Shown here in pieces: positions 37,652 through 44,376 of a stretch of DNA of 44,376 nucleotides. The notes under the pieces were generated by a model. That model was not told where the DNA came from and did not search any database. It saw nothing but the letters and a program-made list of their open reading frames with translations. Every line of letters starts with the position of its first letter. The stretch's first letter is position 1. Location: positions 1-44,376 of the forward strand of contig LCAH01000006.1 in the NCBI GenBank assembly GCA_000996355.1. Reading direction: 5' to 3'. Position numbers and translations under genes: made by a program. The stretch is from Candidatus Uhrbacteria bacterium GW2011_GWC2_41_11 (lineage in GTDB: Bacteria; Patescibacteriota; Patescibacteriia; UBA9934; GWF2-40-263).

Positions 37652-38269
37652 ATGGATCGATTCCTCATTCTTCTCATGTTAGGACAAACTCTTTTTTTCG
37701 CTTGCCAACCAGAAGAAACAGTTCTTGATTCCATAAGAACAGAAGGAGACGAAGCAAATCGTCCGAAGACCTGTGGAACCTTCTTTGAAATCTTCCAACA
37801 AGAAGCCAATTTGTTTGCGACAACAACCTTCACGAATTCGAACGAAATTAAGATTCCATGGGGGGACGAATTTTCTTGTTTGAGCGGATTTCTTACGGTC
37901 GCAAACAAAGAAGATCTGGATGGAGATATCGTTCTTTTTGCCACGAGTGATTTGGGAACGGTCATGGACGCGGAAGGAACTTTTTTGAACTACGATGCGT
38001 CCTTATCAGACGAGATGGTTTATGGGTTTGAGGAATATGCCTGGTGTTCTGACGGCACATTCCTTGGACATGCGTATGTTCCTTTTCCCGTTCAACGAAA
38101 TCTCATTCTGATCGGATGGACAAAAGAAAAGGATGCGGAAGACAATCCCATTCTTTCAACGCTCAATTTTTGGATCGGGGAAGGAATATACGAACCATCC
38201 TATTCCATTTCCGATTATATGAATTCTTATCCGCGCATCGCGGAAGGAACCATAAAGGAGTGTCACTGA
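37652..38269 (+). CDS. putative secreted lipoprotein of unknown function
   Basis: MDRFLILLMLGQTLFFACQPEET lipobox; RBS-like AAAGGAAAAAC before ATG. Confidence 0.65.
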   Translation: MDRFLILLMLGQTLFFACQPEETVLDSIRTEGDEANRPKTCGTFFEIFQQEANLFATTTFTNSNEIKIPWGDEFSCLSGFLTVANKEDLDGDIVLFATSDLGTVMDAEGTFLNYDASLSDEMVYGFEEYAWCSDGTFLGHAYVPFPVQRNLILIGWTKEKDAEDNPILSTLNFWIGEGIYEPSYSISDYMNSYPRIAEGTIKECH

Positions 38270-38283
38270 CACATTTCATCTTT

Positions 38284-38304
38284 CCGCCAACCTGGCGGTT
38301 TTTT
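38284..38304 (+). terminator. intrinsic terminator of the plus-strand lipoprotein gene
   Basis: CCGCC-AACCT-GGCGG-TTTTTT. Confidence 0.85.
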
Positions 38305-38310
38305 GTTAAC

Positions 38311-38340
38311 AAAAAACGGACACGATTTTCATCATGTCCG
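38311..38340 (-). terminator. intrinsic terminator of the 530-aa MopE-like gene
   Basis: Minus strand CGGACATGATGAAAATCGTGTCCGTTTTTT. Confidence 0.85.
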
Positions 38341-38360
38341 CTGAGATTTGTTGTGCCGGC

Positions 38361-39953
38361 CTACATATTGCCGGCTGGCGTTGCGACTCCCTCCGTAATA
38401 TCTACCCGGAGGTCGTATGAACCATCACTGTTGCGATAACAAAGATCACTCTCCGTATCCGCACACCAGTAATGGTAGATTGCCCAACGCCAGTCGGATT
38501 GGCCATCCGTATCCGCTTTCACGCTCACGTTGTCGTCCGACCATTCGGACACGAGTGTGAAATCGGTTCCGCTGTAGTTACCACCACTCACCTCCGAAAA
38601 GTCGAAGGTGAAGTATCCACTCGAGGATTGCTTCAAATAATTCTCTTGAAGAAGTTCTCCCCAAGCAAACGGTCCATCCCCTACGAGATATGCATTACCG
38701 TCCACGTATGTGGACTTTGCGGCAATGCAATCGTCGATGGTCGACTCGGGGGTACATTCGAAAACCAACGAGGAAATATAAATGGATGTTCCACTGAGGA
38801 ACACCATACAGTCCTCATCATCGGCATCCACTGCACCATCCTTGTCGTTGTCAACACCATCACGACAGGTGGAGGCAGTCTCTTCCGTGGCTGTGGGCGT
38901 CGAAGTCGTTCCCTCGTCGATGACGCCGTCGCAGTCATCATCCTTCCCATTGGAGGTTTCGGTTGCTCCGGGATAGATGCTGCTGTTCGAGTCGTCGCAA
39001 TCCGAATGGTCGGCTACGTACCCGGACGTCTGGGAACAGGAAACCTTCGCGGTCCCACTCTTGTTCCCATACCCATCCTTGTCCGCGTCCTGATACCAGG
39101 AAATTTCGGACACATTCTCGTCGACAACTCCGTCGCAGTCATCGTCTTCCCCATTGCACTGTTCGACAGCGCCAGGGTGGACAGATGCATCGGAGTCATC
39201 GCAGTCCAGGCTATTCACTGCATACCCAGTGGGTACGGAACAGGCCTGGGTCGTACTGGACGTGGTGCCGTAGCCATCCACATCCGCATCCCGGTAGTAG
39301 TTGTCCTTCACATCCTCGTCGACTGACCCGTCACAGTCATTATCTTTCCCATCGCACACTTCTGTGGCTCCAGGATGGACGCTGATGTTCGAGTCGTCGC
39401 AATCACTCCGGATGTCGTATCCGTCCCCGTCCGAATCTGAATCCGGATAAGGAGTCGGGGTGGGGGTAACCGGCGTTGACGTCGGGGTCGGAGTCTGAAC
39501 AACCGGCGTTGGTGTTGCCGGAACAGGCGTCTGGGTCGGATTTGCCACAGTGGCATCATCATCCCCAGAATCTGTCGAATCGTCGTCCCCACTCACCGGA
39601 GTGGCAGTCGCGGACGAGTCGTCATCGCCGTTGGTCACGGTGGCATCATCGTCATCTCCCGAGGTCGAATCATCGTCCCCGGAAGTCGCGTCGTCGTCAC
39701 CAGAAGCAGTGTCGTCATCGCCAGTCGAGGCGGACGAGTCGTCGTCTCCACTCACCGGAGTGGTGATTGACGCATCATCGTCACCAGACTCCACTGGAGT
39801 CGTGGCAGACGAATCATCATCACCGCTGATCTGGGTGACATCATCGTTTCCACCAGTCAACGACCTCTCATCCGACTGCGTGTCAACCACGCAACCGCCG
39901 AACAGACCCGCTACCAGAACCCAACCAAAACCGATCCAATTGGAAAGCTTCAT
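38361..39953 (-). CDS. secreted lipoprotein with Asp-rich GDDDS repeats, Pro/Thr linker, 3 MopE-like modules and a C-terminal globular domain
   Basis: Lipobox LFGGC; SGDDDSSA repeats; PTPTPVVQTPTPTSTPVTPTPTP; DCDDSNISVHPGATEVCDGKDNDCDGSVDED; RBS AAGGAG. Confidence 0.88.
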   Translation of the reverse strand: MKLSNWIGFGWVLVAGLFGGCVVDTQSDERSLTGGNDDVTQISGDDDSSATTPVESGDDDASITTPVSGDDDSSASTGDDDTASGDDDATSGDDDSTSGDDDDATVTNGDDDSSATATPVSGDDDSTDSGDDDATVANPTQTPVPATPTPVVQTPTPTSTPVTPTPTPYPDSDSDGDGYDIRSDCDDSNISVHPGATEVCDGKDNDCDGSVDEDVKDNYYRDADVDGYGTTSSTTQACSVPTGYAVNSLDCDDSDASVHPGAVEQCNGEDDDCDGVVDENVSEISWYQDADKDGYGNKSGTAKVSCSQTSGYVADHSDCDDSNSSIYPGATETSNGKDDDCDGVIDEGTTSTPTATEETASTCRDGVDNDKDGAVDADDEDCMVFLSGTSIYISSLVFECTPESTIDDCIAAKSTYVDGNAYLVGDGPFAWGELLQENYLKQSSSGYFTFDFSEVSGGNYSGTDFTLVSEWSDDNVSVKADTDGQSDWRWAIYHYWCADTESDLCYRNSDGSYDLRVDITEGVATPAGNM

Positions 39954-40019
39954 GGCTCTCCTTTCTCTATTTGATGTTAAACCAACTTCTCAAAAACCGC
40001 TGAAAAACAACTTTCCTGC

Positions 40020-40070
40020 GATTTTGAAGTGTGTTAAGGAATAAAAAATTCCACAAAATGCTTCAAAATC
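40020..40070 (-). promoter_or_regulatory. 5'-UTR hairpin of the 530-aa lipoprotein gene
   Basis: GATTTTGAAG...GGAAT-AAAAA-ATTCC...CTTCAAAATC nested stem. Confidence 0.7.
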
Positions 40071-40088
40071 CCATTTATCCAACGTATA

Positions 40089-40117
40089 ACTATACCAAAA
40101 AATTACATTTTTGTCAA
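40089..40117 (-). promoter_or_regulatory. predicted sigma70-like promoter of the 530-aa lipoprotein gene
   Basis: Minus strand TTGACA - 17 nt - TATAGT. Confidence 0.75.
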
Positions 40118-40132
40118 TAGATTGAAACAAAA

Positions 40133-40161
40133 ACAGGGTCTTTCTGAATGAAAAACCCTGT
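40133..40161 (-). terminator. intrinsic terminator of the 418-aa gene
   Basis: Minus strand ACAGGGTTTTTCATTCAGAAAGACCCTGTTTTTG. Confidence 0.75.
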
Positions 40162-40169
40162 AGATTTGG

Positions 40170-41414
40170 TTATATAGCGTCGCAATCCTTTACAGACGCC
40201 TGATAGACCTCACCATCATCGACCACGAAACACAAGGAGTATCCATACTCCTGCTCCGCAGTGTTGGTGTGGCAAAGTACGGAATCCGAACTCGAGGACG
40301 AACAATATGAGCCATATTCAGCCCAAGTGGACTGATTCGAATTCGCTCCATCCGTCCGCCAGGTCACGCGGTAGAGACCGTCATCAAAGGAGAACCAAAG
40401 GAAATCAGTGGATGAGTTATACGACGCCCTGTTATTGGCGTTGTAGCCCCAATCTCCTTGGATCCCCTCGCCTGTGACAGCGATCTCTGAAACATCCGTG
40501 CCGGATGAAAAAACATACCCGTATTTCAATCCGACTTTGTTATCCTGAACATCAATCCAGGACAAATTTTCTCGGATGTCCACTGGATCGCTGTCGTCCG
40601 CACACGTGAGTCCCTCGTCCGCAACACCGTCACAATCCTCATCCTCACCATCACAAGTCTCGGTAGCACCTGGATGAACAGACGCGCTGGCATCATTGCA
40701 GTCGAGGTTGTTTGTTACATACACCCCAATTGATGGTTTGCATGGGCCGTATGGCGTACCGTCTTCGTTGCCATACCCATCTCCATCACTGTCCAGGAAG
40801 TAGGTGGCAAAAAAGCCTTCGTCAATCGACTTGTCACAGTCGTCATCGAGGCCGTTGCAGACTTCGCCTGCACCGGGATAAATGGCTTGATTATTGGGAG
40901 CACAATCGTCTTGATCAAGGCTCCCGTCTCCATCCGCATCCGTGTCATTGTATGGCACCTCATCGACCAATCCATCACAGTCATCATCCAGGTGGTTATT
41001 CGCCACCTCGGATGCATTTGGATGAATCACCGGATTGGTATCATCACAATCACCTGCGACTGTGACGTATCCGTCGTGGACACTATCACAACTGTCAATG
41101 TGAATTTCGGAATTGGATCCATAACCGTCCGAATCCCAATCGAGATACCAGGTGGTGGTATTCAAACCGTCATCCACGACACCATCGCAGTCATCATCTA
41201 CCTCATTGCAGACTTCGCCTGCACCAGGATAGACGGACGCATTGGCATCGTTGCAGTCCCCGTCATCCTCCTCGTTGTAACCGTCACCGTCGTCATCCGA
41301 GGCGAGGATTGCTGGGTCAGTTATGATCACTCGCTCATCATACTGCGTGCCTGGCACACAGCCGACCAGCAGAAGAGCCAAACCGAGACAACTGAAACCA
41401 AGACGAGTCCACAT
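40170..41414 (-). CDS. secreted lipoprotein with 4 MopE-like modules and a C-terminal domain
   Basis: Start MWTRLGFSCLGLALLLVGC with GGAGG 5 nt upstream; DCNDANASVYPGAGEVCNEVDDDCDGVVDDG repeats. Confidence 0.88.
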   Translation of the reverse strand: MWTRLGFSCLGLALLLVGCVPGTQYDERVIITDPAILASDDDGDGYNEEDDGDCNDANASVYPGAGEVCNEVDDDCDGVVDDGLNTTTWYLDWDSDGYGSNSEIHIDSCDSVHDGYVTVAGDCDDTNPVIHPNASEVANNHLDDDCDGLVDEVPYNDTDADGDGSLDQDDCAPNNQAIYPGAGEVCNGLDDDCDKSIDEGFFATYFLDSDGDGYGNEDGTPYGPCKPSIGVYVTNNLDCNDASASVHPGATETCDGEDEDCDGVADEGLTCADDSDPVDIRENLSWIDVQDNKVGLKYGYVFSSGTDVSEIAVTGEGIQGDWGYNANNRASYNSSTDFLWFSFDDGLYRVTWRTDGANSNQSTWAEYGSYCSSSSSDSVLCHTNTAEQEYGYSLCFVVDDGEVYQASVKDCDAI

Positions 41415-41446
41415 GGAAACCTCCAAAATTTAAAGACCAACCAAAA

Positions 41447-41485
41447 GCTCGGGACTCCGAGCACAAGAGAACACAAAACGTTCTC
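41447..41485 (-). promoter_or_regulatory. tandem 5'-UTR hairpins of the 418-aa lipoprotein gene
   Basis: GCTCGG-GACT-CCGAGC (41447-41462) and GAGAAC-ACAAAAC-GTTCTC (41467-41485). Confidence 0.65.
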
Positions 41486-41551
41486 GGAAAATCTCATAAA
41501 ATCTTGTGAAACTTTCTGAAAACCCTTTATTTTCTCAAAAATGAACTTGAA

Positions 41552-41580
41552 ACCTTATCAAAAAACTCTCTTTTTGTCAA
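41552..41580 (-). promoter_or_regulatory. predicted sigma70-like promoter of the 418-aa lipoprotein gene
   Basis: Minus strand TTGACA - 17 nt - TAAGGT. Confidence 0.7.
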
Positions 41581-41595
41581 TAGTTAAACAAAAAA

Positions 41596-41620
41596 CGAGC
41601 TCTGAGAACCAGAACTCGTC
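41596..41620 (-). terminator. intrinsic terminator of the 170-aa lipoprotein gene
   Basis: Minus strand ACGAGTTCTGGTTCTCAGAGCTCGTTTTTT, 10-bp stem with one G-U. Confidence 0.85.
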
Positions 41621-41626
41621 GCATTG

Positions 41627-42139
41627 TTACGCCTCGTCCCCTGTGCTTTCACATTGGGAGTCCGAAGCCACCTCGATCGTACTGCCCTGTACAAAGAAAC
41701 ATAAGGCAGCAGATCCGTTATCGTTCACCCAGTAGGCGGCACTAGATGAAACAACATCGAGGTCAATCCAGTTCATTGGATCGGAATCAGTTCCACTGAT
41801 CCGACCGTTACCCCGATACAATCCATCCCCCAGGTTGACCTGACACATGCCATTGACCTCCGCGAACGGAAGTCCGGCACTGTATGCCCAGTCGCCGGTT
41901 CCACCGAGACCATATCCGACCCATCGAGCAGAGTCGCAATCTGAACCTTTGGGTATCAGACTCTTCGCAAAAGCGAGAGTGTTGCCCTCGACTCGCAGAT
42001 ATCCGTCAACCGACAAGGTGTCGGTATCGGTGGACTGGTCGTCATCATCAAGAGTACGCATGGTACTTTCGCTGTCGACCATGCAATTAGCTCCAAAAAA
42101 AACCAACACAACGATCGCCATTATTCTCCAAATTTTCAT
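41627..42139 (-). CDS. secreted lipoprotein without MopE modules, C-terminus related to the 418-aa protein
   Basis: MKIWRIMAIVVLVFFGANCMVDSEST lipobox; GGAGGAG RBS; GTGDWAYSA...DGLYRGNGRISG...ALCFFV. Confidence 0.75.
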   Translation of the reverse strand: MKIWRIMAIVVLVFFGANCMVDSESTMRTLDDDDQSTDTDTLSVDGYLRVEGNTLAFAKSLIPKGSDCDSARWVGYGLGGTGDWAYSAGLPFAEVNGMCQVNLGDGLYRGNGRISGTDSDPMNWIDLDVVSSSAAYWVNDNGSAALCFFVQGSTIEVASDSQCESTGDEA

Positions 42140-42181
42140 CTTCTTTTCTCCTCCAAAATTTGTGAAAATCGACCTTGATGA

Positions 42182-42210
42182 ACCCTAACAAACAGAAAAC
42201 CGCTTGTCAA
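42182..42210 (-). promoter_or_regulatory. predicted sigma70-like promoter of the 170-aa lipoprotein gene
   Basis: Minus strand TTGACA - 17 nt - TAGGGT. Confidence 0.6.
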
Positions 42211-42212
42211 AA

Positions 42213-42611
42213 CTATGCGGCTTCCGCAAGTTCCTCAAACAACGGCTCTACCAGATTCCTCAAATCTTCTGGTTCAAGCAAAAGCACAGCTGAATTCGGT
42301 CGAAGTCTCTGGATCCGGTGACCCACACGCTCCAGATACAACTCGGTCTGTTTCAGTGAGAGAATTCCATGGATCTCGATACGACTGAGAAATCCTCCAA
42401 CACGTCCGTCCTCGAACAGAATCGGCATTGTCTGATACTTCTCTGTATCCATCGGCAACGTGTTGAATCCGCATACACAGACAAGACAGATGTGACTTTC
42501 AAACAGAGCGAGGAGATACACTTCCTTTCCTTGATTAACCTCCTCAAGAACAGATTCAAGAAGTTCACTGCACTCTGAAAAGTACAGAACGCTCTGGATT
42601 GCTTCTCTCAT
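42213..42611 (-). CDS. hypothetical cytosolic protein
   Basis: 132-aa ORF with RBS-like AAGGAAG, own predicted promoter; no family recognised. Confidence 0.6.
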   Translation of the reverse strand: MREAIQSVLYFSECSELLESVLEEVNQGKEVYLLALFESHICLVCVCGFNTLPMDTEKYQTMPILFEDGRVGGFLSRIEIHGILSLKQTELYLERVGHRIQRLRPNSAVLLLEPEDLRNLVEPLFEELAEAA

Positions 42612-42651
42612 TCATCTTCCTTTACCGGTTCTACAAATGAATTGAAAAGAT

Positions 42652-42674
42652 GTCTGACTACAGAAAAATCAGAC
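42652..42674 (-). promoter_or_regulatory. 5'-end hairpin of the 132-aa gene transcript
   Basis: GTCTGA...TCAGAC immediately at the TSS predicted from TTGACT-16 nt-TAATCT (42707-42680). Confidence 0.55.
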
Positions 42675-42729
42675 TGTGAAGATTAGCATTTTGAACAGAA
42701 AAGTCAAGAGAATTGGGTAGAAACAAAAA

Positions 42730-42760
42730 CCGGCAGAATGGAAGATACCCATCCTGCCGG
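42730..42760 (-). terminator. intrinsic terminator of the 520-aa gene
   Basis: CCGGCAGGATGG...CCATTCTGCCGG then TTTTTG on the minus strand. Confidence 0.88.
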
Positions 42761-42769
42761 AATATTTCT

Positions 42770-44332
42770 TTACTTTTGTGTGCGGGATTTCAGACCCGCG
42801 TCACAACCGAATGCCAGGAACCCAGAGGCCCCAACACCGGAGTCGAAACCACCGTCCGGTGTGGAAATCGTGATGACCTCAGGTCCAATCACGAAAGTTG
42901 CTCCGCACGATTTGCGGAGACGAGAGTTTGTGTCTCCGTACTCTCGTCGATATTGGATTCCGACCATTCCACCAACACCAGACACCTGAGTGGTGCTGGT
43001 ACTGTTGAGACCGGTGAAGTGCCAGGACGGAGCCAGAAGACCCTCGACTGTATCCCTCTGACCAACTTTTCGACCAATGTAGGCGAAAGGTGTGATCTGA
43101 AGCCCGGGAACAGTCCTGTCCTTCCCGGCTGAGTACTGGGTATATTCGCCCAGCCCGCTCACGAAAGTTCCCACACCGATATTCATTTTTGGTGTGACTT
43201 TCGCGCCGAGCTGAAGCTTAAAGCCAATTCCGGCGTTGAACGGACCCCGAAGACGGTTCCGATAGGTTCCGTCGTTGGTTAGGAGAGTATACGTTCGTTG
43301 CGAGTTGAGACCCAGGGAAATCCCTGCGCCGATCGCGAACTCGGGGCCAGTAGCCTGGTCATAGACCAAGCTCCCAGGCTTCGGTTCAGCCGGAGTACCA
43401 AGCTCTCCGTTTTCCTCTCCATAGAGGGTCACGGAATGCTCTCGAACGGTCTCGGTGTTTTCGGCGATCCTCTTCTCAACAACCCCACCCGTCTTCAACG
43501 AGTCAACAACCACCCTTAAATCATTTCTTTGGTTGTCAACCGTCTTCCAAACATCTTCGAGTTCACGAGCAACTCCGTCTACAACCCCTACCAAGGATCG
43601 TTCCGACGGGGTCTCAAACGACCCGTTTTGACCGTAGATCAAGGCTTCGAGGTCGCCAGTTCGATCCTGGACATCCTCGAGACCATCCTCTACCACCCCA
43701 ACCCTCGAGACCAACCCATCCGACTTGGGATCGGTGGCAGTTCCACCCTCTCCATAGAGGGTTCTGGCCTGTGCAGCGGATCGGGTCACGAGTCCGTCGG
43801 TGGGTTTGGTGGGTGTTCCACCCTGACCGAACACCGTTCGATAGAGCGGACCCGGATTCTTTGGCCTCGTGGCCTGATTCAAACGTCGCTGCCTGGCCTC
43901 CAACACAGAGGAATCCTCAAACGAGAGATACCTGGAGTTCCAGGTGAGGATCTCGTCGATGGTTCCATCGCTGTTGTTGTCATACCCACAAGCGCAGGCA
44001 TCTTGGTCCCACATGGCCCCGTTGTCGTGGGGCGATGTGTTGCAAGCGCTGAACTGAAGGGAATACTCCCTCCGAACAGCCTTCTCACTCGTGACCTTGG
44101 TGGTCTTGCCACAGTTGGTCACCGTGACCTGGTACGCGGGCTTGGCTTTGAGACCAAACGGATCCACGGACCAGCAGATATCGACCGACTCCTTGAGGTC
44201 ATTGGCCGCGGTTGCGGCATCGACCGTCAGAGGAGCCGGCGGCGTGGTCTGGGCATGAGCCGAATTTACGGTTGTTCCAAACGCAAACGAGAGAACGAGC
44301 CCTGCGAGCAGGGCGGTCATCAAACTTTTCAC
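42770..44332 (-). CDS. secreted protein with LYGxxGT repeats/coiled coil and beta-rich C-terminal domain (barrel-like)
   Basis: GTG start preceded by GGAGG; signal peptide MKSLMTALLAGLVLSFAFGTTVNSAHAQ; four VFGQGGT/LYGEGGT-type repeats; C-terminal GAGISLGLNS...FNAGIGFKLQLGAKV...GVGTFVSGLGEY pattern. Confidence 0.7.
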   Translation of the reverse strand: MKSLMTALLAGLVLSFAFGTTVNSAHAQTTPPAPLTVDAATAANDLKESVDICWSVDPFGLKAKPAYQVTVTNCGKTTKVTSEKAVRREYSLQFSACNTSPHDNGAMWDQDACACGYDNNSDGTIDEILTWNSRYLSFEDSSVLEARQRRLNQATRPKNPGPLYRTVFGQGGTPTKPTDGLVTRSAAQARTLYGEGGTATDPKSDGLVSRVGVVEDGLEDVQDRTGDLEALIYGQNGSFETPSERSLVGVVDGVARELEDVWKTVDNQRNDLRVVVDSLKTGGVVEKRIAENTETVREHSVTLYGEENGELGTPAEPKPGSLVYDQATGPEFAIGAGISLGLNSQRTYTLLTNDGTYRNRLRGPFNAGIGFKLQLGAKVTPKMNIGVGTFVSGLGEYTQYSAGKDRTVPGLQITPFAYIGRKVGQRDTVEGLLAPSWHFTGLNSTSTTQVSGVGGMVGIQYRREYGDTNSRLRKSCGATFVIGPEVITISTPDGGFDSGVGASGFLAFGCDAGLKSRTQK

Positions 44333-44376
44333 CTGTCTACCTCCATAACCCCAAAGGAACCGTGGGGACCGGTTGG

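Noticed and set aside
38472-39326. 284-aa plus-strand ORF
   Set aside because: Antisense to the 530-aa MopE-like gene; no RBS and no recognisable domain.
40887-41519. 210-aa plus-strand ORF
   Set aside because: Antisense shadow of the 418-aa MopE-like gene.
1-44376. Recoded UGA (code 25) as in some CPR lineages
   Set aside because: UGA works as a normal stop in many TGA/ATGA gene overlaps and full-length conserved proteins end correctly without recoding.

Overview
The window looks like a chromosomal segment of a Patescibacteria/CPR-type bacterium. The lineage is inferred from family content and not proven. It uses standard TGA stops and contains no rRNA, tRNA or CRISPR that I can support. 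Left part (0-9.4 kb): an AAA ATPase, a zinc-ribbon protein, and a long tightly overlapping minus-strand operon. The operon encodes peptidase E-like, HD, DUF218, 2H phosphoesterase, SDR and degenerate HAD-like proteins, followed by membrane/glycosylation genes (GT39-like, CDP-alcohol phosphatidyltransferase). Middle (9.4-34.1 kb): a cell-surface glycan locus (GT4/GT2 enzymes, DUF2304, UXS-like epimerase, O-antigen ligase-like protein) interleaved with secreted proteins: an S8 protease with FG-GAP repeats, a 1279-aa S-layer-like protein, a GHL15-like protein with FG-GAP repeats, and a DUF11/CARDB-like protein. It also holds an ECF sigma/DUF5667 pair. Right part (34.2-44.4 kb): a cluster of mostly monocistronic lipoprotein cassettes. 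Four of these (170, 418, 530 and 1077 aa) appear to be a modular paralogous family with 0, 4, 3 and 13 MopE-like DxDxDG/Cys modules. They share C-terminal domain signatures, and several have strong sigma70-type promoters followed at the predicted transcript start by 5'-UTR hairpins, including a perfect 22-bp inverted repeat. This cassette family is my best candidate for an undescribed system. All homology calls are from recognition by eye; no database search was run.
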